Positions 26,687 to 35,067 of a stretch of 53,050 bases of DNA are shown in pieces. Below the pieces are notes generated by a model, which saw only the letters and a list, made by a program, of their open reading frames with translations, did not search any database and was not told the origin of the DNA. The stretch spans positions 1 to 53,050 of the forward strand of contig CAIXWN010000062.1 of assembly GCA_903923135.1 (NCBI GenBank), read 5' to 3'. The translations under genes and the position numbers were made by a program. Origin of the DNA: an uncultured Caulobacteraceae bacterium (GTDB lineage: Bacteria; Pseudomonadota; Alphaproteobacteria; Caulobacterales; Caulobacteraceae). The stretch's first letter is position 1. The number at the start of each line of letters is the position of its first letter.

Positions 26687-28089
26687 TTGACGGCCCCCAA
26701 GGAGTCGTCCGGCCGCCGCACCGGATCGGTCGAGCCCGCAGGTTGATGGGGGTCGACGCTCGCCGCGTTTGCGAACAGGGGGAAATAGGCGCGATCGGCC
26801 TTGAACAGGTGCTGGGCGATCACGGCGTTGCCGAGGAACTCCACCAGGTCCCCCAGGCCCGAACGGCCTTCGGCGACAGCCGCCTTCAGGGTCATCGCCC
26901 GCTCCAGCAATCGGGCGTGAGCGCGCTTGTGAGCCGCAAAGTCCGCGTAACCTTGCTCTGCAAGAATGGCTTCCTCATCGGCGAAATGGGTGACGATGTG
27001 GGCCAGCAGGCTGTCCAGGGCGGTGGCCACATCCCCGGCCGACCGCGGTTCGGCGGTGGCCGCCTCGAACAGCCTGTTTCCAAGGTCGAACAGTTCACGG
27101 TGCTGGCGGTCGATCCTCGCCTCGCCGCACTCGTAGGCCTCCTGCCAGACCAGACGCACGGCCGACAGGCCGCTTTGCGCCGCCCAGGCGTCCGAGGCTC
27201 CGCGTTCGTCGACCGCCACCCGGCCGCGGCCGGACTGCTTGGCGCGATAGAGCGCCGCGTCGGCCCGGCCCAGCCAGACTTCATGGCTTTCATCGCCGGA
27301 GAACTCGGCCACGCCCAGGCTGATCCTGACCGGTCCGACTTCCGTCAAGGGCTTCCCGGCGACGACGCCGGCCACCTTCTCGGCAAGCCCTGCCGCCTGT
27401 CGGTAGCCGGTCTGCGGCGTGAGGATGACGAATTCATCGCCGCCCCACCGGAAGAGCATGTCGCTCGCCCGGGTGGCGGAACCGATCACCCGGACCAGTT
27501 CGCGCAAGACGGCGTCGCCCGCCGCGTGGCCGAAGGTGTCGTTGATCGTCTTGAAGTGATCAACGTCCAGGAAGATCAGCGAGACCGGCTGCCGGAACCT
27601 CAGGCTGCGGTTCACCTCCGATTCAATGATCCGCTCGAAGTGGGCGCGGTTCCAGGCGCCGGTGAGCGCGTCGGTGGAGGAGAGTTTGCGCAACGCGCCC
27701 ACCTGGGTCTGCAGATCGTCGACTTTCTTGAGAAGATCCGGGCTTGCGCCATCGTCGATGACCAGGGTCTGGACGCCGTTCACACGGACCGAACGGGCCA
27801 GAAGCAGGTCCAGGCCGTCCGCGTCGCCCGGTCTGTGGATCGTCGTCCAGCCTCCGGCCCGTCCGTCCAGAATCTCTCGGATTGACGGCCAGCTCAGCGC
27901 CTCCGGGCCAAATCGCAGCCTGAACGCGTCGCTCAGCAATAACGGGGCGCCCATCTCGTCGAGCACGGCGACCGGCATCGGGAAGATCTCGATGATTTTC
28001 TCGATCGTCTCCAGATCGCTCCACTCAAGGCCGATTTCTTTCAATGTCGTCCCTTGTGCATGCACCGGCCCAATCGCGGCGCGCACCAT
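26683..28089 (-). CDS. PAS-like-GGDEF-hemerythrin diguanylate cyclase
   Basis: 468 aa. A PAS-like N-terminal domain (about 25-115) and short coiled coil lead to a GGDEF domain with intact active site (216-220) and the inhibitory I-site R207-x-x-D210, so it should make c-di-GMP. Residues 310-440 are a bacteriohemerythrin domain with the diiron ligands H330, H368, E372, H387, H391, H427 and D432, a likely O2 or redox sensor. The ATG at 28089 is used; a TTG at 28044 with AAGGG 7 bases upstream is a real alternative and would remove 15 residues. First gene of the minus-strand signalling operon. Confidence 0.92.
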   Translation of the reverse strand: MVRAAIGPVHAQGTTLKEIGLEWSDLETIEKIIEIFPMPVAVLDEMGAPLLLSDAFRLRFGPEALSWPSIREILDGRAGGWTTIHRPGDADGLDLLLARSVRVNGVQTLVIDDGASPDLLKKVDDLQTQVGALRKLSSTDALTGAWNRAHFERIIESEVNRSLRFRQPVSLIFLDVDHFKTINDTFGHAAGDAVLRELVRVIGSATRASDMLFRWGGDEFVILTPQTGYRQAAGLAEKVAGVVAGKPLTEVGPVRISLGVAEFSGDESHEVWLGRADAALYRAKQSGRGRVAVDERGASDAWAAQSGLSAVRLVWQEAYECGEARIDRQHRELFDLGNRLFEAATAEPRSAGDVATALDSLLAHIVTHFADEEAILAEQGYADFAAHKRAHARLLERAMTLKAAVAEGRSGLGDLVEFLGNAVIAQHLFKADRAYFPLFANAASVDPHQPAGSTDPVRRPDDSLGAVK

Positions 28090-28134
28090 TCGCCATTCCG
28101 GTTATGTTCTGGGATTCAATTCCCCAACTTGCAA

Positions 28135-28293
28135 GACACCGGGTGTCGGCCTCCCGGGAACGCTAACGCGACGACTTCGATCCAACGGCGGGCTGGAGAA
28201 TCACCGGCACGAGCGCACTGCCGCGCGAGGTCGGGTCGCACCCGACGACATCGCCGCCGGCGGCTGGACGACGAGACACCGAGTGTCGCCCTC
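28135..28293. repeat. Two copies of a 13-bp palindrome 140 bp apart
   Basis: GACACCGGGTGTC (28135-28147, followed by GGCCTC) and GACACCGAGTGTC (28275-28287, followed by GCCCTC) lie exactly 140 bases apart in the gap between the cyclase start and the sulfatase stop. Each is itself an inverted repeat. They could be operators for the signalling operon or the ends of a small relic element; no transposase is present. Confidence 0.45.
28230..28246 (-). terminator. Hairpin downstream of the sulfatase gene
   Basis: GTCGGGT-CGC-ACCCGAC is a perfect 7-bp stem with a 3-base loop, about 47 bases beyond the sulfatase stop on the minus strand. There is no T-tract, as is common in GC-rich genomes, so the terminator call is tentative. 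Confidence 0.4.
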
Positions 28294-29972
28294 TAATTGT
28301 CCCACATGATGTATTCTTCGCCCCTCTTTTGGGGCCGGCCGGACGGATGGTCGACGAAGATCGGGCCTTGCAGCAGCGAGGGCCAGAGCGGCTTCACCAT
28401 CTGGGCGTCCTGGGCGGCCAGAAGGGTCTTCATGGCCTGCAGTTTTTCCGGCTGCGAGCGCGACAGGTCGTGCTGCTCGGTAGGGTCGGCGGCGAGGTTG
28501 TAGAGCCAGACCTTCTTCACCGCATCGCTGGACTGCAGCTTCCAGTCGCCGTCCAGCACCACCTTGTACTGGCCCGAGCGCCAATAGAGCGTCTGGTGCG
28601 GCCGGCCCTGGGCCTTGCCGGTGACGAAAGGCAGCAGATTGACCCCGTCCAGCTTCAGATTGGCCGGCGCCGCGCCGCCGGCGGCCGCCAGGGCGGTGGG
28701 AAAGATGTCCACGTGGGCCACGGGATAGGCGAACTTCGTGCCGGGCTGGATCACCCCGGGCCAGCGCATGAAGAACGGCGAGTGGATGCCGCCTTCGAAG
28801 AAGGTGGCCTTCCAGCCGCGATAGGGCTTGTTGACGTCCGGCAGGCCGATGTACCCGGCGCCGCCATTGTCGCTGGTGAAGATGACCAGGGTGTTCTTGT
28901 CCAAGCCCTCGTCCTTCAGGGTCTGCAGGATGCGCCCGACGTTGCGGTCAAGATTGCGCATCATCGCCCCATAGACCCTCAGCCGGTGGTCGTGGATCTG
29001 GGGCAGGGCGTCGTAATCTTCCTTCTTCGCCTGCAGGGGTGTGTGGATCGCGTTCGGCGCGAAGTAGATGAAGAAGGGGCGATTGCGGTTGGCCTTGATC
29101 GACTTCACCGCCTCGTCGGCCAGATAATCGGTCATGTAGCCCCTGGGAGCGAACATCTTCGAACCGTTGAACTGCACCATGTAGGGCAGGTTCGGCCACA
29201 GGAAGCGGTCGATCGGATCCCAGGTCTGCTTGGAGTTCTCCGAATCCGGGTCCTTCTCGGGCAGATACATCGAGGCGCCGGCCATGAAACCCAGGCTCTC
29301 GTCGAAGCCCTTCTCCTCCGGGCGGGTGCCCGGGGCGGCGCCCAGGTGCCACTTGCCGAAATGGATGGTGTGATAGCCACGGGCCTTCAGCACCGAGCCG
29401 ATGAACGTCTCGCCGGGGGGGACGGCCAGCATGTTGACCGCATTGACGCCCGGCCGGGTGGCGCCGGGGGGCATGTCTTTCAGGCGGTCCTTGAAGAACC
29501 GCGGCGCGACCACGTCGCCCGGCTGGCTCTCGGTGCCGACCATGCGCTCGAACGCCACCGGCGCCGGGGTGAACTCGAAGCCGAAGCGGGTGGCGTAGCG
29601 GCCCGTCATGATCGCCGCGCGCGACGGCGCGCAGGTGGCGTTGCCGTCATAGCCGTTGGCCAGGTCGACGCCCTCGTGGCCGATGGAATCGATGTTGGGG
29701 GTGGGCACCGCGCCGCCGGCGATGCCGCCGCCGTTGAAGGTGATGTCGTTGTAGCCCATGTCGTCCGCCAGTATGACGACGATGTTCGGCGGCCGCGGGC
29801 CGGCGGGCGCGGCGGCGGGGCCCTCGGCCCAGGTCACCTCGTGGTTCGGCTCGACGTGCGGCAGCTGGGAATGGGCGATCATCATGAAGATCGCCTCGCG
29901 GTTCATCACGGCGACGCCGAGGATCGCCGCCAGCACCAGGGCTATGCCGCCCAGCCAGGCCAGAACTCTCAT
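28293..29972 (-). CDS. Type I (formylglycine-dependent) arylsulfatase
   Basis: 559-aa sulfatase of the alkaline-phosphatase superfamily. The modification motif C114-A-P-S-R118 (NATCAPSRAAIMTGRYATRF) needs conversion of Cys114 to formylglycine. Metal ligands Asp70-Asp71 (ILADDMGYND) and the GKWHLG motif are present. The N-terminus (MRVLAWLGGIALVLAAILGVAV) is a membrane anchor or signal, so it acts in the periplasm. GGGAGG 5-6 bases upstream selects the ATG at 29972 over one 8 codons earlier. It lies alone with a palindromic operator just upstream. A candidate activating enzyme is encoded at 13679-14749. The sulfate ester hydrolysed is unknown. Confidence 0.93.
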   Translation of the reverse strand: MRVLAWLGGIALVLAAILGVAVMNREAIFMMIAHSQLPHVEPNHEVTWAEGPAAAPAGPRPPNIVVILADDMGYNDITFNGGGIAGGAVPTPNIDSIGHEGVDLANGYDGNATCAPSRAAIMTGRYATRFGFEFTPAPVAFERMVGTESQPGDVVAPRFFKDRLKDMPPGATRPGVNAVNMLAVPPGETFIGSVLKARGYHTIHFGKWHLGAAPGTRPEEKGFDESLGFMAGASMYLPEKDPDSENSKQTWDPIDRFLWPNLPYMVQFNGSKMFAPRGYMTDYLADEAVKSIKANRNRPFFIYFAPNAIHTPLQAKKEDYDALPQIHDHRLRVYGAMMRNLDRNVGRILQTLKDEGLDKNTLVIFTSDNGGAGYIGLPDVNKPYRGWKATFFEGGIHSPFFMRWPGVIQPGTKFAYPVAHVDIFPTALAAAGGAAPANLKLDGVNLLPFVTGKAQGRPHQTLYWRSGQYKVVLDGDWKLQSSDAVKKVWLYNLAADPTEQHDLSRSQPEKLQAMKTLLAAQDAQMVKPLWPSLLQGPIFVDHPSGRPQKRGEEYIMWDN

Positions 29973-30010
29973 GGTCGCCTCCCGCCTCGTCCGCATTGCG
30001 GCCGATGATA

Positions 30011-30033
30011 TATTGACAGTTCAAATGCCGCTA
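30011..30033. promoter_or_regulatory. Predicted operator (site 2) upstream of the sulfatase
   Basis: TATTGACA-N7-TGCCGCTA. The left arm matches site 1 at 7 of 8 bases and the right arm at 6 of 8, with the same 7-base spacer. It lies about 40 bases before the sulfatase start codon in an otherwise AT-rich patch, the right place for a repressor site. Confidence 0.5.
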
Positions 30034-30043
30034 GTGCGACGGG

Positions 30044-30700
30044 TCAGTCGGCCCGTCGCTGCAGGCCGTGCTGCTCAAGCCGCCATCTGACCTGATCGAA
30101 GCGGTCCTGGCCGAAGAAGGGCTCGCCGCCAAAGGCGATCATCGGCACGCCATAGTGGCCGGCGACCCGCTGGGCGACCTGGTTCTCCTCGATCACCGCG
30201 TGAAGGCGGTCTAAGTCCGACTCTGCGGCGGCGTTCAGTTCGTCCGGGTCCAGCCCCGCCCGGGACGCGGCCTGATCGAGATGGTCGCCTTCCGGCCAGT
30301 TGTCCACCGCCCCGCTCCAGATCACCCGGCTGACCTCGTCGAGATAGGCCAGGCCCCTGCCGCGCTCAGCGGCTGCGGCGCCCAGCCGGGTAAGCCGGTG
30401 AATGTAGGGCTGGTCCTTGGGATAGGAGCGGGTGGCGAAGTCCATTTTCACCGGGTCGGGCCTGGGCCAGCGGAATGGCAGGCCCAGGAACGCCGCCTCG
30501 CGGTGGATGTCGACCTGGAAATAGCTGAACCACAGCGGATCGCGTGTCTCGAAGAACTCCGGCGTGCGCACCGCCAGGGGATAGACCGGCCGGATGCGGC
30601 CGACGACATCGAACTCCCGCTCCAGCGCCACCAGACGCGGGGTGATCATGTAGGAATAGGGCGAGCGGAACGACCAGTAGAGATCGTAGGACAGTGTCAT
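30044..30700 (-). CDS. 2-hydroxychromene-2-carboxylate isomerase / kappa-GST-like (DsbA family) protein
   Basis: 218-aa thioredoxin-fold protein with an inserted helical domain. The N-terminal active-site region (DLYWSFRSPYSYMITPRL) has the serine in place of the DsbA cysteines, as in NahD-type glutathione-dependent isomerases and kappa GSTs. VAGHYGVPMIAFGGEPFFGQDRFDQV near the C-terminus is typical of the family, with the cis-proline region before it. The substrate is not defined: the family handles aromatic-ring cleavage intermediates and haloacetate-like compounds. It follows the predicted operator at 30735 and precedes the sulfatase. Confidence 0.85.
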   Translation of the reverse strand: MTLSYDLYWSFRSPYSYMITPRLVALEREFDVVGRIRPVYPLAVRTPEFFETRDPLWFSYFQVDIHREAAFLGLPFRWPRPDPVKMDFATRSYPKDQPYIHRLTRLGAAAAERGRGLAYLDEVSRVIWSGAVDNWPEGDHLDQAASRAGLDPDELNAAAESDLDRLHAVIEENQVAQRVAGHYGVPMIAFGGEPFFGQDRFDQVRWRLEQHGLQRRAD

Positions 30701-30734
30701 GGCCGGTGGGGTCCCGTTTGGCTTCCCACCGATC

Positions 30735-30757
30735 TTATGGCACTGATACCGCCAATT
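30735..30757. promoter_or_regulatory. Predicted operator (site 3) between the isomerase and a divergent membrane protein
   Basis: TTATGGCA-N7-CGCCAATT in the 83-base divergent gap. It keeps the TGGCA/GCCA cores and 7-base spacer of sites 1 and 2, but its outer bases are weaker. On the opposite strand, AGTGCCATAAG closely resembles GGTGCCATTAG of site 1. Confidence 0.4.
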
Positions 30758-30783
30758 TCAAGCCGACCAGGAATCGCCGCCCC

Positions 30784-31164
30784 ATGCTGAACTTCGGACT
30801 TCGCGCCCTGCTTGGCCTTCTGGGCGCCCTGGCGGTGCTGACCGCCGCACGCCTGTGGATGGACCCCTCCACCGTCGGCGCGGTCATGGGCCTGGCCGGG
30901 CACGGGCCCCTGGGCCTGGCGACACTGCGCGCGGACGTCGGCGGCTTCTTCGCCGCCGCGGGTCTGTTCTCCGCGGCTGCGGCCTGGCGCAACAATGCGC
31001 GCCTGCTCACCGCGCCCCTGGCGATGATCGCCCTGGCCCTCTGCGGGCGCCTGCTGGCCGCGGCCGTTGACGGTCTGGAGCCCAGGGCGACGCCGTCGAT
31101 CGCCATCGAGGCGGCCATCGTGGTTGTGCTCGCCGCCGGGAGGTTCCGTCTGGCGGTGCGCTGA
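30784..31164 (+). CDS. Small membrane protein, DUF4345-like
   Basis: 126 aa with four hydrophobic segments. LRADVGGFFAAAGLFSAAAAW in the second quarter resembles the conserved Arg/Gly-rich helix of DUF4345 proteins; the match is by eye and modest. Function unknown. The ATG at 30784 begins the first membrane helix (MLNFGLRALLGLLGALAVLT). Divergent from the isomerase gene across operator site 3. Confidence 0.6.
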   Translation: MLNFGLRALLGLLGALAVLTAARLWMDPSTVGAVMGLAGHGPLGLATLRADVGGFFAAAGLFSAAAAWRNNARLLTAPLAMIALALCGRLLAAAVDGLEPRATPSIAIEAAIVVVLAAGRFRLAVR

Positions 31165-31188
31165 AGCCCGGGGTCAGCCGGCCGCCGT

Positions 31189-31359
31189 TCAGCGTTTCGG
31201 GCCGAGATCCGGCCGCGACGCGAGGAAGGCCGCCCGTTCCTGGTCAGTGAGAACCCTGGCCGTCTTCTGTCTCGACACCTTCGACGTGGGCCGCGCATAG
31301 GCGTCGGTGCGGCCGCTGGGCGACCCCAGGTCGGCGAGGCGCCTGATGGGCGGTTTCAT
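31189..31359 (-). CDS. Small basic protein of unknown function (56 aa)
   Basis: Short reading frame starting MKPPIRRLADLGSPSGRTDA and ending ASRPDLGPKR, rich in Arg/Lys/Pro. Third codon positions are strongly G or C, as in neighbouring genes, and a GGAG-containing stretch lies upstream of the ATG. The last part (LTDQERAAFLASRPDLG) looks like a helix with a conserved-type tail. No family recognised; it could be spurious, but codon use argues for a gene. Confidence 0.45.
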   Translation of the reverse strand: MKPPIRRLADLGSPSGRTDAYARPTSKVSRQKTARVLTDQERAAFLASRPDLGPKR

Positions 31360-31574
31360 GATCGACCCTGCTCCTGCGATCGGATTTCGCCGCGCGTGCG
31401 CCGCGGCGACTGACGCGCGCCCGACCCGGCTGTTCTTGGCCTCTATCAGGCCGGGCGGCGAAAGCCAGAGGGTCGCCGCCCGGGGGCGCTTTGCCAGCCG
31501 GCCTGTCGGCGCCTAAACTCCGGTCGCGGAGGCATGCGACCGCCCTTCGGGTGGCGCGTCAGGGGGATTTCAGA

Positions 31575-32741
31575 ATGGTCGGCTACAGTCCGTTCGACAA
31601 CGCCACGCTGCGCGACCACGACCACGACTATGGCTGGCTGTTGCGTGAGGAGCCGGTGAGTCTCTTTCAGGGATACGATCCGCCATTCCACATCCTCAGT
31701 CGCTACGACGACGTTTCGGCGGCGCTGCGCAATATCGAGGTGTTCTCCAGTCACCAGGGCCAGGGGCCGCGCTACACACCGCCTTCGGGGATGGTCTGCG
31801 ACCCCCCGATGCACACCTTGCACCGCAGCCTAGTGCAGCAGGCCTTCTCCCCGGGGGCCATCCGCGCCCTCGGCCCGCGGGTGGAGGCACAGACGGCGGA
31901 GCTGCTCGACGCAGTGGCCGGCCAGGCGGGCTTCGATATCCACGACGATTTCGCCTTTCCCCTGCCGGTGGTGATCATCGCCGAGATGCTCGGCGTGCCG
32001 GGCGAGGACATCCAGCAGTTCAAGCTGTGGTCGGACGCGTCGGTGGAGGCGATGGGTGCGGAGGATCCCACACCCTGGCTCGCCGAACTTCAGGCGCTGG
32101 GCGCCTACATCCTCGGGCAGATCCGCGCGCGCCGCGCCGACAGCAACCCGCCGGACGACCTGATCACCCGTATGGTGCTGGCCGAGAGCGACGGCGTGCG
32201 GCTCGAGGACGAGGCCATCCTCGGGCTCGTCAGCCAACTGCTCGTCGGCGGCAACGAGACCACCACGTCGCTGATCACCAACGTGGTCTGGCGCCTGCTT
32301 GAGGACCGTCGCCTCTGGGAGCACATCGTCGCCGAACCGGCGCTGATTGACCGGGCGGTGGAGGAGAGCCTCCGCTTCGATCCACCGGTGCTCGGGCTGT
32401 TCCGGACGACGACGCGGGATGTCACGGTTCGCGGGGTCCACATCCCCAGGGGCGGCAAGGTGATGCTGCACTACGCCGCCGCCAATCGCGATCCGGCCGT
32501 GTTCGAGCACCCGGACCGCTTCTCCCTGGACCGACCGCCGCGAAAGCACCTGTCGTTCGCCATCGGCGTTCACGTCTGCATCGGCCAGGAGATGGCCAGG
32601 CTTGAGGCTCGTATCGCGCTAAGGGCGCTCGCGGCCCGTTTTCCCGACCTCGTGCTCGAGAGCCGGGGCGAGCGCATCAAGCCGTTCTTCCTGTGGGGCC
32701 GCCGCCGCCTGCCGGTTCGGCGCGGCGGGGTCTATCGCTGA
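31575..32741 (+). CDS. Cytochrome P450 monooxygenase
   Basis: 388-aa soluble bacterial P450. The oxygen-binding I-helix motif is GGNETT at 225-230, ExxR is ESLR at 264-267, and the heme loop FAIGVHVCIG carries the iron-ligand Cys335. It hydroxylates a substrate using O2 and electrons from a ferredoxin/reductase pair, neither of which is encoded nearby. AGGGGGA lies before the ATG at 31575; the frame is open upstream, but this start gives the normal length. The stop overlaps the convergent DUF1905 gene by 10 bases. Substrate unknown. Confidence 0.93.
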   Translation: MVGYSPFDNATLRDHDHDYGWLLREEPVSLFQGYDPPFHILSRYDDVSAALRNIEVFSSHQGQGPRYTPPSGMVCDPPMHTLHRSLVQQAFSPGAIRALGPRVEAQTAELLDAVAGQAGFDIHDDFAFPLPVVIIAEMLGVPGEDIQQFKLWSDASVEAMGAEDPTPWLAELQALGAYILGQIRARRADSNPPDDLITRMVLAESDGVRLEDEAILGLVSQLLVGGNETTTSLITNVVWRLLEDRRLWEHIVAEPALIDRAVEESLRFDPPVLGLFRTTTRDVTVRGVHIPRGGKVMLHYAAANRDPAVFEHPDRFSLDRPPRKHLSFAIGVHVCIGQEMARLEARIALRALAARFPDLVLESRGERIKPFFLWGRRRLPVRRGGVYR

Positions 32742-33052
32742 GCGACCTGGACGGCCAGGTCGACCACGATCGTGTCGCCCGCCGTGACACGGGCCCTGCG
32801 CCTCACGTCGGCCTTCAGCGGCAGGAGATAGCCGCCATCCTTGGGGAACAGCGACGTCGTGAACACCACGCCACCCACCGTCGCCTCGACCGGGATCATT
32901 CCCCAGCCATAGGTGACCTGTCGGGACAGCCGCCGGATCTCGTCAGCCTCAGGCGTCGGCAACGGCGCGTAGAAGAAGGGCGCGGGGCCTCGCCAGTAGA
33001 TGACGCTCGCCTCGAACCTCAGCCGAACCGATGCCGTTCCACGCTCGCCCAT
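32732..33052 (-). CDS. DUF1905 domain protein
   Basis: 106-aa small beta-barrel protein with the DUF1905 layout: FEASVIYWRGPAPFFYAPLP, then TYGWGMIPVEATVGGVVFTTSLFPKDGGY and VTAGDTIVVDLAV. Function of the family is unknown. Two consecutive ATGs (33055 and 33052) follow GGGAGGG; the second leaves better spacing and is used. Convergent with and slightly overlapping the P450 gene. Confidence 0.75.
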   Translation of the reverse strand: MGERGTASVRLRFEASVIYWRGPAPFFYAPLPTPEADEIRRLSRQVTYGWGMIPVEATVGGVVFTTSLFPKDGGYLLPLKADVRRRARVTAGDTIVVDLAVQVAQR

Positions 33053-33293
33053 CATCCCTCCCGCCGTTCCTCCCCGCGGCGGTTCCCTGCCCGGGTTCAT
33101 GGCCCCGGACGCCAGCTGGGAGGTCTGATGGGGAATCCTAGCCGAGGCGCGGGGCTGACGCCACCGCGGCGGTGGACAGGCGCCAGGCGGCCGCGAACCC
33201 CGCGACGCGCGACGCCGGGGGACGGTTGACAGGCGGCCCCGCGCCGGGCCTTCAGGGCGCCGACCGGAACTCCAGCCCAGGCAGCATTCGACG

Positions 33294-34295
33294 ATGGCTC
33301 TCACTCCCGAACTGCGCGCCGGCCTCAGCCTTCCGGCGATCTGCGCACCGATGTTCCTGGTCACCGGTCCCGACCTGATCCGCGAGACCTGCAAGGCCGG
33401 CGTGATCGGCGCGCTGCCGCGGCAGAACGCCCGGGACTTCGAGACCTTCGAGGCCTGGTTGAAATCGATCCGCGCCGACCTCCAAGCCCATGAGCGCCTC
33501 ACAGGCCGACCGACCGCGCCGATCGCCGTCAACCTGCCGACGCGCTTTCCCGAAGCCGAACTGAAGGCCCACTTCGATCTCTTCGACCGCTACGGGGTGA
33601 AACTGCTGATCACCGTCGGCGGCGATCCGACCCCTATGGTGGCGCGGGCCCACGACGCGGGCATGACGGTCCTGCATGACATCACCTCGATCCGCTTCGC
33701 CGAAAAGGCCATCGGGGCAGGGGTGGACGGGGTAATCTGCATCGGCGCCGGGGGTGGGGGCCATTCGGGGACGATCAGCCACCTGTCGCTGGTCCGCCAG
33801 GTCCGGGCCGGATTCGACGGCATCATCGTTCTGGCCGGCGCGGTCAGCGACGGGGCGACGATCCGCGCGGCCGAAGTGCTCGGGGCGGACCTGGCCTATC
33901 TGGGCACCCGGTTCATCGCCACGGTCGAGTCCGAGGCGCCCGCCGCCTACAAGGACCTGCTGGTCAGCCAGACCTCCTCCGATCTCAGCTATACGCCGAA
34001 AGTGGCCGGCGTCGCCGCCAACTGGCTGGTGGAATCGCTGCGCAGGGCCGGCCTCGATCCGGACAATCTGCCCGAACCCCTTGGCCGTGGGATGCGCCAC
34101 GATCACCTTCCCGAAGGCGTCGCCCCGTGGCGCAACCTGTGGAGCGCCGGCCAGGGCATCGACCTGATCCACGACGTGCCGACCGTGGCTGCACTGGTGG
34201 CGCGGCTCATCGCCGAATATGACGCCGCCTGTCGCATCCCCGACATGAGCGGCGCGCGGAGCCGGGTTTCCGCGTCACCTGACGGGCCGGCCTGA
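33294..34295 (+). CDS. Nitronate monooxygenase family (NPD/NMO) flavoprotein
   Basis: 333-aa TIM-barrel FMN enzyme. ICAPMFLVTGPDLIRETCKAG is the N-terminal flavin-contact region, and CIGAGGGGHSG holds the putative catalytic His157. LAGAVSDGATIRAAEVLGADLAYLGTRF binds the FMN phosphate. Family members oxidise nitronates such as propionate-3-nitronate, but many act on other compounds or as enoyl reductases, so the substrate is open. It precedes a transglutaminase-like gene on the same strand after 88 bases. Confidence 0.87.
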   Translation: MALTPELRAGLSLPAICAPMFLVTGPDLIRETCKAGVIGALPRQNARDFETFEAWLKSIRADLQAHERLTGRPTAPIAVNLPTRFPEAELKAHFDLFDRYGVKLLITVGGDPTPMVARAHDAGMTVLHDITSIRFAEKAIGAGVDGVICIGAGGGGHSGTISHLSLVRQVRAGFDGIIVLAGAVSDGATIRAAEVLGADLAYLGTRFIATVESEAPAAYKDLLVSQTSSDLSYTPKVAGVAANWLVESLRRAGLDPDNLPEPLGRGMRHDHLPEGVAPWRNLWSAGQGIDLIHDVPTVAALVARLIAEYDAACRIPDMSGARSRVSASPDGPA

Positions 34296-34383
34296 CAGGC
34301 CGCCCGACATGGTCTAGCCTTGGCGTCCGATCCCCCTGCGGGCGCGGGTCAGGGGCGCGTGAACGCCCGACAGGAGGGTTTCC

Positions 34384-35067
34384 ATGTCCGAGACGCCAGA
34401 TCCTGCGGCCTTCCTGGCCCCGTCGCGCTTCGTCGATTCCGACGCCCCGGCGATCGGCGCCTATGCTGCGGCCCGCGCCGGCGGCGGCAGCGACATCGAG
34501 CGCGCCTGCCGCCTCTACTATGCGGTGCGGGACGACCTCCGCTACGATCCCTATGACATCGACTATTCGCCCAGGGGGTTCTCGGCGAGCGCCACCCTCG
34601 AACGCGGGCGGGGCTTCTGCGTCACCAAGGCCGCCGTGCTGGCGGCGGTCGCCCGCGCCGCCGGCATTCCGGCCCGGCTCGGCTATGCCGACGTGCGCAA
34701 CCATCTGGCCACGCCCCGGTTGGTCGAACAGATGGGCACCGACCTGTTCATCTTCCACGGCTACACCGACCTCTGGCTGGACGGCCGCTGGGTGAAGGCG
34801 ACGCCGGCGTTCAACATTGAACTGTGCGCGAAGTTCGGCGTCCTGCCGCTCGAGTTCGACGGCCGCGAGGACTCCGTCTTCCATCCCTTCGACGCCCGGG
34901 GCCAACGCCACATGGAGTATGTCCGCGACCGGGGCGTCTACGCCGACGTGCCCTACGACGAGATCCTGGCCGCCTTCCGGACCGTCTACCCCGGTTTCAA
35001 TATCGACGGCCCCCGGGCCGGGGGCGACTTCGAGGCCGAGGCGGCCGCCGCAACGAGCTCATGCTGA
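34384..35067 (+). CDS. Transglutaminase-like cysteine-hydrolase family protein
   Basis: 227 aa with the transglutaminase-core motif around the nucleophile Cys79 (LERGRGFCVTKAAVLAAVARAAGIPARLGYADV) and His125 (FIFHGYTDLWLDGRWVKATPAFN). In classical members the third residue is an Asp in a W-x-x-x-D-P segment; here that place reads ATPAFN, so the Asp is missing, a feature of this subfamily. It might be a peptidase, an amidase or non-catalytic. AGGAGGG precedes the ATG. Its last codons overlap the start of the phosphatase gene by 7 bases. Confidence 0.78.
   Translation: MSETPDPAAFLAPSRFVDSDAPAIGAYAAARAGGGSDIERACRLYYAVRDDLRYDPYDIDYSPRGFSASATLERGRGFCVTKAAVLAAVARAAGIPARLGYADVRNHLATPRLVEQMGTDLFIFHGYTDLWLDGRWVKATPAFNIELCAKFGVLPLEFDGREDSVFHPFDARGQRHMEYVRDRGVYADVPYDEILAAFRTVYPGFNIDGPRAGGDFEAEAAAATSSC

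Noticed and set aside
28329-30008. 559-aa plus-strand open frame opposite the sulfatase
   Set aside because: Mirrors the sulfatase codon pattern and has no motif.
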